Below, one piece after another: positions 42,701 through 51,430 of a stretch of 64,000 nucleotides of DNA; the first letter of the stretch is position 1; every line of letters begins with the position of its first letter. The stretch is from Nonomuraea sp. NBC_00507 (GTDB lineage: Bacteria; Actinomycetota; Actinomycetes; Streptosporangiales; Streptosporangiaceae): the NCBI RefSeq assembly GCF_036013525.1, contig NZ_CP107853.1, positions 2,480,001 to 2,544,000 on the forward strand. The letters are read 5' to 3'. The notes beneath the pieces were generated by a model. That model had not been told where the DNA came from. It did not search any database and was given only the letters and a program-made list of their open reading frames with translations. The translations under genes and the position numbers were made by a program.

Positions 42701-43785
42701 CGAAGGGCACGCTCACCACGCAGTGGGCCAAGGCCGACGGGCCCGGTGAGGCGTTCTTCACCGACCCGACGGGCACGAGCACGGTCGTGTCGTTCTCCGA
42801 GCCGGGCACTTACCGGCTCAAGCTCACCGCCTCGGACGGTGAGAAGAGCGGCTCCGCGACCGTGACCGTCACCGCCACGGCCCAGGCCGCGCAGGTGAAC
42901 GTGGCGCCCAAGGCCACGCCCACCGCCTCCTACACCTCGCCGTGGGAGCGGATCGCGGCGATCAACGACGGCATCGACCCGCCGCGCTCCAACGACGGCG
43001 CCAACCCGCGCTGGGGCACCTGGCCGCAGCAGGGCACGCAGTGGGTGCAGCTCGAATGGCCGTCGCCGGTGCGGGTGAACAAGGCCGACATCTACTTCTT
43101 CGACGACGGCGGCGGCGTGCGCCTGCCCGCCTCGTGGAAGATCCAGCAGTGGGACGGTGACTCCTTCGAGGACGTCACCGGCGTCGCCTCCTACCCGACG
43201 GCGATCGACGCCTACAACACCGTCTCCTTCGACACCGTCAGCACCTCGAGGCTGCGCGTCCAGCTGGAGGCCGGTGGGGCGTCGCTCGGGTTGCTGGAGG
43301 TCAAGGTGTACGAGGTCCCGCCGGACTCCGTACGCCCCGTGCACGTCCCCACCCTGGTCGACACGCTGCCCAAGCTGCCGGCCACCGTGGAGACCCTGTA
43401 CGCGGACGGCGCCCGCAGCACCGCCGCCGTCACCTGGCAGCAGGTGACGCCCGACCAGGTGAAGACGGGTGGCACCAGCTTCACCGTCTCCGGGCTCGCC
43501 GAGGGCGTGCGCCAGCCCGTCCAGGCAACGGTGTACGTCCGCACCACCGCGGCCGTGACCATCACCTCGATCGCGGAGGAAGCGGTCACGACCAAGGCCG
43601 GGGTGGCGCCGGCGATGCCGAAGACCGTCGTGGCGACGTACAACGACGGGTCGAAGGACAGCTCGGTCGCCGTCACCTGGGAGGCCATCAGCCCTGACCG
43701 GTACGCCCAGCCGGGCACGTTCACCGTGACCGGCCAGGTCCAGGGCACAACCATCACCGCGAAGGCCACCGTCACCGTCCAGTAG
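39793..43785 (+). CDS. Large secreted (alpha/alpha)6 glycoside hydrolase with F5/8C and Ig-like domains
   Basis: 1,330 residues from ATG 39793, preferred to 39787 because GGAG then has a seven-base spacer. Signal peptide to about residue 25 (RFLAVLALTASL..SAVA). An N-terminal beta-sandwich (about 95-250), then an (alpha/alpha)6 domain resembling MGH1-like hydrolases (about 285-700), with WTGQYTGDGLS and VEGALGYNNAIVL and GVIEYDWEAMTGNDADAV. F5/8-type C discoidin domains follow (about 795-930 and 1030-1170), a PKD-like region between, and two Big_4-type Ig domains at the end. It follows GH127 by 18 bp and is its natural extracellular partner, releasing arabinosides; GH121 or GH142 is possible but not established. 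It has two TTA codons (7 and 16). Confidence 0.85.
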   Translation: MRFLAVLALTASLVALPTSAVAVDDLGMPVFTGADPVPDEPVGYHPRKMMEEIYKKEKGGDSYWIDRMLARPGDDPAGPWLMSRGRALFMKEHDPRKIGFGGYVAYWESIDNRDAYTISLGGTLTEDVSKRLQMPSHWTGQYTGDGLSVGVKKFITHENVAVTTLEITNTGSAAKSVPITVTSPYTRTADGDRELTGAVFAKNRLTTIFPRLSGDGLKVDDGTLKGAVTVEPGKTVRTKVQMGFVTEELAGSRAEYDGYKGRSPEQALRRQLQDYNAWWADNVPYTDVPDENIKKFIYYRWWLMRFNFLDADIPGNDYQFPTSVEGALGYNNAIVLTVPMFVQDLKYLRNPIYSYGPWVSAGEVSRNSKYTDNPGDPENWSNSYTQYISAAALESYQIHGGQPQILRNLARYAEKDVYGQLNAYDSNKNGVIEYDWEAMTGNDADAVSFHYYDRANERLEGAYVYANAMAAAQAYELSGDQAKATEMRGVADKVKNGILTLLWDEQNKLFKHRDLQTGNLIPWKESNNYIPYATGMVPTDDPKYREALRLWADPAEYPIFPAYTANQKDKAEAAEAGNPGSNNFSQINSTRNFAFFGKALREYQTPYITADQYKQLLYWNAWSQYVGGDTRYPDANEFWADWNKTTKTIGYRSWIHHTILGSSNWTVIEDVMGLRPRSDGKVELWPVDIGWDHFTVNGINYRGSDLTIVWDKPGDGKTHYAGVPEGYSILIDGKRKVTLSGLAHAVWDPATGKVEGGTVVYAEKAASMKAPAQVELEGDRVEDLFQKAGVDLRSTRPNLVKSATASHGDPAGAVDGFTINEPYWGSKGSGKTQDWLEVDLGSAQKVDQVKLYFSNDRKAAGYSEPAFYSVQYQDGDTWKDVPGQARKPVYPRANLNEVRFPAITAQKLRVLVTHRPGYSTGLKEIQAYQRGADAGTVTNRAPYVAAVVDPAFSRPGQVRIDAVAKDDALPKGTLTTQWAKADGPGEAFFTDPTGTSTVVSFSEPGTYRLKLTASDGEKSGSATVTVTATAQAAQVNVAPKATPTASYTSPWERIAAINDGIDPPRSNDGANPRWGTWPQQGTQWVQLEWPSPVRVNKADIYFFDDGGGVRLPASWKIQQWDGDSFEDVTGVASYPTAIDAYNTVSFDTVSTSRLRVQLEAGGASLGLLEVKVYEVPPDSVRPVHVPTLVDTLPKLPATVETLYADGARSTAAVTWQQVTPDQVKTGGTSFTVSGLAEGVRQPVQATVYVRTTAAVTITSIAEEAVTTKAGVAPAMPKTVVATYNDGSKDSSVAVTWEAISPDRYAQPGTFTVTGQVQGTTITAKATVTVQ

Positions 43786-43793
43786 CGCCTATT

Positions 43794-43830
43794 CTGTCCT
43801 GGCCCCGCCACATTCGCGGGGCCAGGACAG
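43794..43830 (+). terminator. 15-bp hairpin terminator of the arabinoside operon
   Basis: CTGTCCTGGCCCCGC (43794-43808), loop cacattc, GCGGGGCCAGGACAG (43816-43830) is a perfect stem, nine bases after the last stop. No T-run, as common in actinomycetes. It divides the operon from the kinase at 43851. Confidence 0.85.
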
Positions 43831-43850
43831 CGCTTAGGACGGACAAGCCG

Positions 43851-45887
43851 ATGGTCGAATTCGCCGACCTCTCGGGCCGGGGGAAGGCCGCGCGGGTCGT
43901 GGCCGTCCTCATGGCGGTCGTGTCTCCCGTCCTCACCGTCGCCGCGGTGGTCATCTGGAGCCGGCTGCCCGCCGAGTGGATCCCGGCCAGGACCGTGTCG
44001 CCCCAGTCGGCCGCCGGGCTGACGTTCCCCGCGGTCGGCGCCTTTTTGCTCTTCCACCGCCCCCGGCTGAACATGGCGTGGCTGATGTGCCTGGGCGGCC
44101 TCGCGGCCGGGCTCAGCGATGTCTCCGCCGCGCTGATGTTCCGCGCCGCCTCATCCGGCGACCTGCTCACCGCCGGCTACCTGCGCCTTCCCGCGAACAT
44201 CGGCTGGGCGGTGTGCGGCGTGCTGCTCACGATGGTGCTGCCGCTGTACTCACCGGACGGCCACCTGCCCTCCAAGCGGTGGCGGGTCATCCTGGTGCTC
44301 GGCTACGCCTCCATCACCGCCAACTTCGTGCGCACGACGTTCCAGCCGCCCCCGTCCCCCGAGGCCTACCCGTACCCGGCGGTCATCCCCAATCCTCTGC
44401 AGATCCCCGCGTTCGCCCCGTACGCGCCGACGATCGCGGTGATCGCCTGGACCGGCATCTACGTCTCCATGGCGCTGGCGGCGTTGTCGCTGGCGTTGCG
44501 GATGCGGCATGCGGACCCGATCACCAGGCGGCAGATCGGCTGGCCGCTGCTGGCGTTCACCGGATACATCGTCTTCCTGGTCGCCGCCGCGTTCGACCAG
44601 GACCTGATGTGGCCGGCGACCGTCTGGGCCGCGCTCGTCCCGGTCGCGGTCGCGTTCTCGGTGATGCGTTACCGGCTCTACGGCATCGACACGGTGATCA
44701 GCCGCGCCTTCGTGGCAGCCGGGCTGGTGGCCGCGGTCAGCGCGGTCTACTTCGCCGCCGGCACGTTGTCCAGCGTGCTGGTCTCCGGCTACGGACAGGT
44801 GGCCGGGATCAGCGCCGCGCTCTTCGCCGGAGCGTTCTTCCAGCCGCTGCGGCGGGCGCTCCAGCGGGCCGTGGACCGGCTCCTGTACGGCGCCGTCGGC
44901 GACCCCGGCGTGCTCGCCGAGCGCCTCACCCAGGCCGTGCGCCGCGGCGACCCGGCCAAGGCGCTGACCTCGGTGGTGAGCGTGCTGCGTGACGGGCTGG
45001 CGGTCGAGGGTGTGGCCATCGAGGTGGCCGAGGGCGAGCCCCGCTACGTCGAGAGCGGCCGGGTGGGCGACAGCCCGCGCGAGGTGCCCCTGGTGTGGCA
45101 CGGGGAGCGCGTCGGCCGCCTGCTCGTCGGACCGCCGGGGCCGCGCCGCTTTCCCGCCGCGCACAACGAGCGGGTGCTGGCCACGCTCACCCCGTACGCC
45201 GCCGACGTCGCCCACGCCGTCCGCATGGCCGCCGACCTGCAACGCTCTCGCGAGCGCATCCTGACCACGAGGGAGGAGGAACGCCGCCGCCTGCGCCGCG
45301 ACCTGCACGACGGGCTCGGCCAGACCCTCTCCGCCATGGCCATGACCATCAACATGGCCAGGCTCAGCCTGAAGAGATCCCCGGAGGCGGCCGACGAGCT
45401 GCTCCAGGACCTGCACACCGGGATGAGCGCGGTCACCCGGGACATCCGCGAGCTCGTCTACGGCCTGCGCCCGCCCGCGCTCGACGACCTGGGCCTGGCC
45501 AGGGCCGTCCGCGACCTGGCCGGGCAGTCGTCGCCGGACACGGAGGTCGAGGTGGACGTCGAGGGCAGCCTGCGTGACCTGCCCGCGGCCGTCGAGGTGG
45601 CGGTCTACCGGATCGTCCAGGAGGCCCTGACCAACATCCGCAAGCACGCCGAGGCGTCGCTCGCCCGGATCGTGCTGCAGCGGGAGCAGTCGGTGCTGCG
45701 CGTGCTGATCAGCGACGACGGCAAAGGGCTGCCCGCGTCGTATCGGGCGGGTGTGGGCCTCGGCTCGATGCGCGAGCGGGCGGCCGAGCTGGGTGGCATC
45801 TGCGTGGTCGCCGGCGAGCCCGGCGCGGGCACCCGCGTGGAGGTCATGCTCCCGCTTCTGACCGCGCCGTCCCAAGCGCTGACCTGA
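43851..45887 (+). CDS. Orphan sensor histidine kinase, HisKA_3 type
   Basis: 678 residues. About nine or ten helices in residues 12-330 (including NIGWAVCGVLLTMVLPLYSPDGHLP), a GAF-like linker, then the transmitter: phospho-His486 (RRDLHDGLGQTLSAM), N box NIRKHAEASLARI and G boxes DDGKGLPASYRAGVGLGSM. No response regulator adjoins it. The N-terminal region (LPLYSPDGHLPSKRW) is common in actinomycete kinases of the LiaS/NarX group. It is set apart from the arabinoside operon by a terminator. Confidence 0.92.
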   Translation: MVEFADLSGRGKAARVVAVLMAVVSPVLTVAAVVIWSRLPAEWIPARTVSPQSAAGLTFPAVGAFLLFHRPRLNMAWLMCLGGLAAGLSDVSAALMFRAASSGDLLTAGYLRLPANIGWAVCGVLLTMVLPLYSPDGHLPSKRWRVILVLGYASITANFVRTTFQPPPSPEAYPYPAVIPNPLQIPAFAPYAPTIAVIAWTGIYVSMALAALSLALRMRHADPITRRQIGWPLLAFTGYIVFLVAAAFDQDLMWPATVWAALVPVAVAFSVMRYRLYGIDTVISRAFVAAGLVAAVSAVYFAAGTLSSVLVSGYGQVAGISAALFAGAFFQPLRRALQRAVDRLLYGAVGDPGVLAERLTQAVRRGDPAKALTSVVSVLRDGLAVEGVAIEVAEGEPRYVESGRVGDSPREVPLVWHGERVGRLLVGPPGPRRFPAAHNERVLATLTPYAADVAHAVRMAADLQRSRERILTTREEERRRLRRDLHDGLGQTLSAMAMTINMARLSLKRSPEAADELLQDLHTGMSAVTRDIRELVYGLRPPALDDLGLARAVRDLAGQSSPDTEVEVDVEGSLRDLPAAVEVAVYRIVQEALTNIRKHAEASLARIVLQREQSVLRVLISDDGKGLPASYRAGVGLGSMRERAAELGGICVVAGEPGAGTRVEVMLPLLTAPSQALT

Positions 45888-45914
45888 GCATGGCGGGTGC
45901 CCTTCCCTTGGGGT

Positions 45915-45924
45915 TAACCGGTTA
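45915..45924. repeat. Palindrome TAACCGGTTA between convergent genes
   Basis: A perfect 10-bp palindrome (within GGTTAACCGGTTAGG) lies between the orphan kinase and TetR stop codons. It could be part of a weak terminator, but its form resembles LacI-type sites such as 33566-33577. Confidence 0.3.
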
Positions 45925-45934
45925 GGTGAGACTT

Positions 45935-46576
45935 TCAGCGGAGCGTCGGCAGGCCGGCGGCGAGCGCGCTGAGCATGCGGACGAGCACGGGCACCATCTG
46001 GGGGCAGGTGGCGCCGAGCTCGGGGTAACGGGCGTAGACCTCGGCCAGCGTGGGGGAGGGGTTGGCGGCGGGATAGAGCAGGCCGCCCAGGCCGGCGGCG
46101 CCCATGACGAGCTCGATCGCCTCGTTGACCGTGAGGTCGGTGATGCCCGCCACCTCGGAGCCCAGCTCGCCGACCACGCCCACCACGGCCCGCTTGAACG
46201 TGTACGCCGCCTCGACCGACACGTTGTGCTCCAGGCTGGTGGAGGTGTGGCTGAGCAGGTCGCAGAAGAGCGGCCGCGCGGCCAGCGTCTCCGCCAGCAC
46301 CGTCACCACCTCGGCTGCGCCGGAGGCATGACGCAACCGCTCGCGCACCGCCTCCGCCCACTGCCCCCACTCCTCGGTGGCGAGGTGGAGGTAGATCTCC
46401 TCGCGGGTGCCGAAATAGCGCACGATGTTGGACTTCGCCAGGCCGACGGCCTCCGCGACCGCGCCCAGGCTCACGTTCCGCACACCCGAGGCCATGGCGA
46501 GCTCGCGCGCGGCGTCGAGGATCGCCTCGCGCCGCTGCTGCTTGTGCTCCGGCCGCCTGGCCCTGAGGAAAGTCAT
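45935..46576 (-). CDS. TetR-family regulator flanking the molybdenum hydroxylase operon
   Basis: 213 residues. DNA-binding domain 13-60 (QQRREAILDAARELAMASGVR, then SLGAVAEAVGLAKSNIVRYFGTREEIY). The C-terminal domain is TetR_C type (FCDLLSHTSTSLEHNVSVEAAYTFK). It diverges from the molybdenum hydroxylase genes with the inverted repeat AGAACG-T-CGTTCT between, so it is their probable repressor. Confidence 0.9.
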   Translation of the reverse strand: MTFLRARRPEHKQQRREAILDAARELAMASGVRNVSLGAVAEAVGLAKSNIVRYFGTREEIYLHLATEEWGQWAEAVRERLRHASGAAEVVTVLAETLAARPLFCDLLSHTSTSLEHNVSVEAAYTFKRAVVGVVGELGSEVAGITDLTVNEAIELVMGAAGLGGLLYPAANPSPTLAEVYARYPELGATCPQMVPVLVRMLSALAAGLPTLR

Positions 46577-46606
46577 CGCGGTCTCAGGATAAGGCCCAGG
46601 GTTAAA

Positions 46607-46649
46607 AGAACGTCGTTCTCTTGTTAAGTGGACGATGTTCTGTTAACGT
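46607..46649 (+). promoter_or_regulatory. Operator and promoter of the molybdenum hydroxylase operon
   Basis: AGAACG-T-CGTTCT (46607-46619) is a perfect inverted repeat. TTGTTA (46621-46626), 17-base spacer and TAACGT (46644-46649) form the promoter, which ends eight bases before the GTG at 46658; a leaderless transcript is likely. The operator sits just upstream of the -35 box. Confidence 0.65.
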
Positions 46650-46657
46650 CCCGAGAT

Positions 46658-47137
46658 GTGACCGAGATACGGATGCGAGTGAACGGCACCGAAGAGAAGC
46701 TCGATGTCGAGCCATGGGTCAGCCTGCTCGACGCGCTACGCGAGCGCTTGGGCGTGACGGGCCCGAAGAAGGGCTGCGACCAGGGCGCCTGCGGCGCGTG
46801 CACGGTCCTCGCCGACGGCGTGCGGATCAACGCCTGCCTGGCCCTGGCCGTCCAATACGCCGACCGGGAGATCACCACCATCGAGGGCGTGACCCCGCAC
46901 CCCTTGCAGGAGGCGTTCGTCCGCCACGACGGGCTCCAGTGCGGCTACTGCACCTCGGGTCAGATCTGCTCGGCGATCGCCATGCTCGATGAGTATGCGG
47001 CGGGCATGCCGAGCGCGGTCTCCGCAGGCGCCCCGGAGCTCACGGAGGCCGAGATCAGGGAGCGGATGAGCGGCAACCTGTGCCGCTGCGGCGCCTACAA
47101 CGGCATCGTGGACGCGATCAAGGAAGTGGCCGGATGA
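46658..47137 (+). CDS. Molybdenum hydroxylase small subunit, two [2Fe-2S] clusters
   Basis: 159 residues from GTG 46658 (the GTG at 46628 would lie inside the promoter). Plant-ferredoxin-type cluster ligands Cys40, 45, 48 and 60 ([17 protein letters not shown]), then the second cluster with Cys95, 98, 142 and 144 (QCGYC; CRCG). It moves electrons from the Mo site to FAD. No Tat signal, unlike periplasmic PaoA, so the enzyme is probably cytoplasmic. ATGA overlaps the next gene. Confidence 0.93.
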   Translation: MTEIRMRVNGTEEKLDVEPWVSLLDALRERLGVTGPKKGCDQGACGACTVLADGVRINACLALAVQYADREITTIEGVTPHPLQEAFVRHDGLQCGYCTSGQICSAIAMLDEYAAGMPSAVSAGAPELTEAEIRERMSGNLCRCGAYNGIVDAIKEVAG

Positions 47138-48123
47138 GACCGTTCGCGTACGTCAAGGCGCCCGACATCGACGCGGCCGTGCAGGCGGTGGCGGCCGACT
47201 CCGGCGCCAAGTTCCTCGGCGGTGGCACCAACCTGGTCGACCTCATGCGTGAGGGCATCGAGCGGCCTCTCACCGTCGTGGACGTCACCGGGCTGCCGCT
47301 CGACGAGGTGGCCGAGTTGCCCGGCGGCGGCCTGCGGATCGGCGCGCTGGTGCGCAACAGCACTCTGGCCGCCGACCGCCGGGTCCGCACCCGCTATCCG
47401 GTGTTGTCGCAGGCGATCCTGGCCGGCGCCTCGGCCCAGCTGCGCAACATGGCGACCGTGGGCGGCAACCTGCTGCAGCGCACCCGCTGCCCCTACTTCT
47501 ACGACCAGGCGTCGGCCTGCAACAAGCGCGAGCCCGGCGCCGGCTGTGACGCGGTCGGCGGGTTCAACCGCTCCCACGCGATCCTGGGCGTGAGTGACAG
47601 TTGCATCGCCACGCATCCGTCGGACATGTCCGTGGCCCTGCTCGCCCTGGACGCCGTCGTCGAGGCCCGGAGCGTGCGCGGCACGCGCCGGATCCCGCTG
47701 GCGGACTTCCACCTGCTGCCCGGCGACACGCCGCAGGTCGAGACCGCGCTCGCGGCCGACGAGCTGATCACGGCCGTCGAGGTGCCGCCGATCGCCGCCC
47801 CCTCCCGCTACCGCAAGGTCCGCGACCGGGCGTCGTACGCGTTCGCGCTGGTCTCCGTGGCCGCGGCGATGGAGGTGCGGGACGGGACGATCACGGACGT
47901 CCGCCTGGCGCTGGGCGGCGTCGCCCCCAAGCCGTGGCGGGCGCGCGAGGCCGAGCAGGCGCTGCTCGGCGGCCCGGCGACCGAGGAGGCGTTCCGCCGG
48001 GCGGCCGACGCCGAGCTGGCGGCCGCGACCCCGCAGCCGGGCAACGCGTTCAAGAGCGGTCTGGCCCGCGCCACGATCACGGCCACGCTGCGCGAGCTGA
48101 CCAACGGAGGGGAAGCGGCATGA
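47134..48123 (+). CDS. Molybdenum hydroxylase FAD subunit
   Basis: 329 residues. FAD-binding motifs [12 protein letters not shown] (about 28-39) and [13 protein letters not shown] (about 106-118). The segment [22 protein letters not shown] with a later Cys ([11 protein letters not shown]) resembles the [4Fe-4S] insertion of PaoB-type subunits. The C-terminal CODH_FAD_C domain follows ([19 protein letters not shown]). The enzyme is therefore nearer to PaoABC aldehyde oxidase than to CO dehydrogenase. It overlaps the large subunit by four bases. Confidence 0.92.
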   Translation: MRPFAYVKAPDIDAAVQAVAADSGAKFLGGGTNLVDLMREGIERPLTVVDVTGLPLDEVAELPGGGLRIGALVRNSTLAADRRVRTRYPVLSQAILAGASAQLRNMATVGGNLLQRTRCPYFYDQASACNKREPGAGCDAVGGFNRSHAILGVSDSCIATHPSDMSVALLALDAVVEARSVRGTRRIPLADFHLLPGDTPQVETALAADELITAVEVPPIAAPSRYRKVRDRASYAFALVSVAAAMEVRDGTITDVRLALGGVAPKPWRAREAEQALLGGPATEEAFRRAADAELAAATPQPGNAFKSGLARATITATLRELTNGGEAA

Positions 48124-50378
48124 CCACGACCGAGATCGAGCGCGCGACCGGCACGAAATACGTCGGCCAGCCGATCGACCGGCTCGACGGCCGGGCCAAG
48201 GCCACCGGCGAGGCCCGCTACGCGGCCGAGCACCACTACCCGGACCTCGCCTACGCCGCCCTGGTCCACGCGACGATCGCCCGGGGCCGCATCACCGCCA
48301 TCGACACCGCGGCCGCCCGCGCCGTGCCCGGCGTGATCGAGGTGCTCACCCACGACAACGCCCCCGCCATGAAGCCCTTCAAGGTCAGCCTCCTGGACCC
48401 CCTCGGTGCGATGGCCTCCGGGACGTCGGTCAACTACCTGGCCACCGACGAGGTGCACTGGAACGGCCAGCCGGTGGCCGTCGTGGTCGCCGAGACGCAC
48501 GAGGCCGCGCGGCACGCGGCGTCCCTGGTGCGGCCCTCGTACGAGGAGCTGCCGGCCGTGGTGGACTTCTCGGCCGAGGAGCCGAACGCCACCCCGCAGA
48601 AGCGCAGCATGCTGTTGGAGAGCGAGGCCGACAAGGGTGACGCGAAGGCCGCGCTGGCGGCCGCGGCGGTGTCGGTGGACCTGCGGTTCACCACGCCGCC
48701 GCACAACCACAACGCCATCGAGCCACACGCCACCACCGCCGCCTGGAACGGCGACCACCTGACCGTGCACGAGGCCACGCAGGGCATCCCGTGGGTGCGC
48801 AAGCAGCTCGCGCTGCGGTTCGGCGTGCCGGAGCGGAACATCCGGGTGCTGGCGCCGTTCGTGGGCGGTGGGTTCGGCGGCAAGGGCCCGATCTGGGCGG
48901 GCACGCTGCTCGCCGCGCTGGCCGCGCGGGCGACCGGCCGGCCGGTGCGGCTGGCGCTCACCCGGGCGGGCGTCTACCACACGGTCGGCGGCCGTACCGC
49001 CAGCACGCAGCGGGTCGCACTGGGCGCCGACAAGGACGGCACGCTCACCGCCCTGATCCACACCAGTGTGGCCAGGACGGGAAGGGTCGGAGGCTGGCAG
49101 GAGCAGATCACCTCGGCCTCCCGGCACCTCTACGCCGCCCCCAACATTCACCTGCGCCAGCACCTCGTCCAGCTCGACCTGCTCCCCAACACCCCTATGC
49201 GGGCGCCGGGCGAGTCCATCGGCAGCTTCGCCCTGGAGTCGGCCGTGGACGAGCTGGCCTGGGAGCTCGGCATGGACCCGATCGAGCTGCGCATGCGCAA
49301 CGAGCCGGAGCGCAACCCGGTGGACGGCAAGCGGTTCGCCCGGCGATTCCTGCGGGAGGCGTACGCGCTGGGGGCCGAGCGGTTCGGCTGGAACGAGCGG
49401 GACCCGCGGCCCGGCGCCATGCGGGACGGGCGGTGGCTCGTCGGCATGGGCGTCGCCACCGCGTACCACCCCGCGATGCAGATGCCGGTGGGCGCCGCCG
49501 TGCGGCTGTCCGCGGACGGCGGGGTCGTGGTGCGCTGCGCCATCGCCGAGATCGGGGTGGGCGCCGCCACGGTGCAGGCGCAGATCGCCGCCGATGAGCT
49601 GGGCGTGCCGCTGGAGGCCGTACGCGTCGAGTCCGGCGACTCCGAGCTGCCGCTGGGCGCCATGGCGGGCGGCTCGACGCAGACCGCGAGCGTGGCGTCG
49701 AGCGTGCTGGCCGCCTGCCGCAAGCTCAAGGAGTCCGCGCTCGCACTGGCACGCCGGGCCCCGGACTCGCCGTTGCGCGGCCGGCGGCTGCCCGACCTGG
49801 AGGCCCGCGACGGCGGCCTCTTCCACGGGGTGAGCGGCGAGACGTACGCGGCCATCCTGACCCGGGCGGGGCGCGATCACCTGGACGCCGCGATCAAGCC
49901 GGGCGCGCTCGGCATGGTGGGGACGCTTCGCGAGATGAGGCGCTGGGTGAAGGCGGCGTGCGGGGCGCAGTTCTGCGAGGTGCGGGTGGACCGGGACACC
50001 GGTGAGGTGCGGGTGTCGCGCTGGCTCGGCGTGTTCGACGTCGGCAGGGTGATCAACGCCAAGCTGGTGGCCAGTCAGCTTCGCGGTGGCATCGTGATGG
50101 GCATCGGCCTGGCGCTGTCGGAGGAGACGCTGGTCGACCCGCGCACCGGACGGATCGTGAACGCGAGCCTGGGCGAATACCACGTGCCCGTGCACGCCGA
50201 CATCCCCCGCATCGACGTGCACTGGCTGGACGAGCCGGACCCGACCATGCCGCTCGGACTGGTCGGGGTGGGCGAGGTCGGCATCACAGGGGTCGGCGCG
50301 GCCGTCGCGAACGCCGTGCGTCACGCCACCGGCAAGCGGATCGTCGACCTGCCCATCACTCTCGACAAGCTGCTGTGA
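48120..50378 (+). CDS. Molybdenum hydroxylase large subunit (molybdopterin-binding)
   Basis: 752 residues from ATG 48120. Aldehyde oxidase/xanthine dehydrogenase a/b-hammerhead (about 20-125), then Mo-cofactor domains with [11 protein letters not shown] (about 255), [13 protein letters not shown] and, near the C-terminus, Glu719 in [12 protein letters not shown], the base that starts hydroxylation. It probably oxidises aldehydes or N-heterocycles with water as oxygen source. Maturation genes (mocA/xdhC-like) are not nearby. The stop overlaps the convergent TetR gene by 23 bases. Confidence 0.93.
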   Translation: MTTTEIERATGTKYVGQPIDRLDGRAKATGEARYAAEHHYPDLAYAALVHATIARGRITAIDTAAARAVPGVIEVLTHDNAPAMKPFKVSLLDPLGAMASGTSVNYLATDEVHWNGQPVAVVVAETHEAARHAASLVRPSYEELPAVVDFSAEEPNATPQKRSMLLESEADKGDAKAALAAAAVSVDLRFTTPPHNHNAIEPHATTAAWNGDHLTVHEATQGIPWVRKQLALRFGVPERNIRVLAPFVGGGFGGKGPIWAGTLLAALAARATGRPVRLALTRAGVYHTVGGRTASTQRVALGADKDGTLTALIHTSVARTGRVGGWQEQITSASRHLYAAPNIHLRQHLVQLDLLPNTPMRAPGESIGSFALESAVDELAWELGMDPIELRMRNEPERNPVDGKRFARRFLREAYALGAERFGWNERDPRPGAMRDGRWLVGMGVATAYHPAMQMPVGAAVRLSADGGVVVRCAIAEIGVGAATVQAQIAADELGVPLEAVRVESGDSELPLGAMAGGSTQTASVASSVLAACRKLKESALALARRAPDSPLRGRRLPDLEARDGGLFHGVSGETYAAILTRAGRDHLDAAIKPGALGMVGTLREMRRWVKAACGAQFCEVRVDRDTGEVRVSRWLGVFDVGRVINAKLVASQLRGGIVMGIGLALSEETLVDPRTGRIVNASLGEYHVPVHADIPRIDVHWLDEPDPTMPLGLVGVGEVGITGVGAAVANAVRHATGKRIVDLPITLDKLL

Positions 50379-50910
50379 CAGCCGCGGCGGCCGCCTGGCC
50401 GGCCGCCCGTGCCGCCGTCGCCGCGCCCGGCGGATTCACCATCGCGGTGACGGTGGCCCCGTCGACCAGCACGAGCAGCTGCTCGGCGAGCAGGTCCGGG
50501 TCCACCGCCCCCGCCTCGGAGGCCAGCCCGCGCAGGTGGTCGCGAAGTCGCTGCTTGTGCCGCTGCACCACTTCCCGTACGGCCTCGGACGTGCTGCCCA
50601 GCTCCCCGTAGGCGTTGACGAACCCGCACCCGCGGAAGTCGTCCTCCGCGAACCACCGCTCCAGCCACGCGAACACAGCGGCGATCTTGTTCTCGCGCTG
50701 CTCGACGTATGACGTGAGCGAGGACATCCACCGCTCGTCCCGCCGCTCCAGATAGGCCACGACCAGCGCCTCCTTGGACGGGAAACACTGGTAGAGCCGC
50801 TTGAGCGACACCCCGGACGCGGCGCGCACGTCGTCCATGCCCACCGCCCGCAGGCCGCGCCCGTAGAACAGCTCGCCCGCCGCGACGAGGACCCGCTCCG
50901 CGTGTTCCAT
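50356..50910 (-). CDS. TetR-family regulator of the DUF1348 gene
   Basis: 184 residues. DNA-binding domain 4-50 ([20 protein letters not shown] then [23 protein letters not shown]). The ligand domain contains [22 protein letters not shown], the pattern of the subgroup linked to small detoxification enzymes. Divergent from the DUF1348 gene with two GAGAACG/CGTTCTC sites between the starts, so it represses both genes. The half-site is the same as that of the TetR at 45935. Confidence 0.9.
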   Translation of the reverse strand: MEHAERVLVAAGELFYGRGLRAVGMDDVRAASGVSLKRLYQCFPSKEALVVAYLERRDERWMSSLTSYVEQRENKIAAVFAWLERWFAEDDFRGCGFVNAYGELGSTSEAVREVVQRHKQRLRDHLRGLASEAGAVDPDLLAEQLLVLVDGATVTAMVNPPGAATAARAAGQAAAAAVTAACRE

Positions 50911-50927
50911 GCCACCTCACTTGCCTG

Positions 50928-50970
50928 GAGAACGGTCGTTCTCTAGGCTACCGGAGAACGTACGTTCTCC
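50928..50970. promoter_or_regulatory. Two TetR operators GAGAACG-NN-CGTTCTC
   Basis: GAGAACG-GT-CGTTCTC at 50928-50943 and GGAGAACGTACGTTCTCC at 50953-50970, the latter a perfect 18-bp palindrome. Centres are 26 bases apart, between the divergent TetR and DUF1348 genes. Confidence 0.8.
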
Positions 50971-50980
50971 AGGAGGTTCC

Positions 50981-51430
50981 ATGACTCGCCCACCTGTCCC
51001 GCCGTTCACCGAGGAGACCGCCCGCATCAAGGTCCAGGCCGCCGAGGACGCCTGGAACACGCGCGACCCGGACCGCGTCGCGCTGGCGTACACCGAGGAC
51101 TCCGTCTGGCGCAACCGCGGCGAGTTCCTCAAGGGCCGCGACGAGATCAGGGAGTTCCTGCGCCGCAAATGGGACAGGGAGTTGGACTACGCGCTGCGGA
51201 AAGAGCTGTGGGCGGTGCTGGGCGACCGCATCGCGGTCCGCTTCCAGTACGAGTCCCGCGACGCCTCCGGGCAGTGGTGGCGCAGCTACGGCAACGAGCA
51301 GTGGGAGTTCGACGAGTCCGGGCTGATGCGGCGCAGGGAGGCGAGCATCAACGACGTGCCCATCGACGAGAGCGAGCGCCGCATCTTCGGCCCGCGCCAG
51401 GGGGCTGAAGGGCCGTTGCCGCTCAGGTGA
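50981..51430 (+). CDS. DUF1348 (NTF2-like) protein
   Basis: 149 residues. [22 protein letters not shown], then [21 protein letters not shown] and [23 protein letters not shown] are the DUF1348 signature, ending [15 protein letters not shown]. Fold of the NTF2 superfamily; the family has no established reaction but often pairs with a divergent TetR. CAGGAGG lies seven bases before the ATG. Confidence 0.9.
   Translation: MTRPPVPPFTEETARIKVQAAEDAWNTRDPDRVALAYTEDSVWRNRGEFLKGRDEIREFLRRKWDRELDYALRKELWAVLGDRIAVRFQYESRDASGQWWRSYGNEQWEFDESGLMRRREASINDVPIDESERRIFGPRQGAEGPLPLR

Noticed and set aside
39838..43344. Minus-strand open frame of about 1,170 codons opposite the large hydrolase
   Set aside because: It is a shadow of the G/C-rich plus-strand gene: Val/Gly/Arg/His-rich text, no ribosome site, no domain, and the plus-strand gene has clear domains and a signal peptide.
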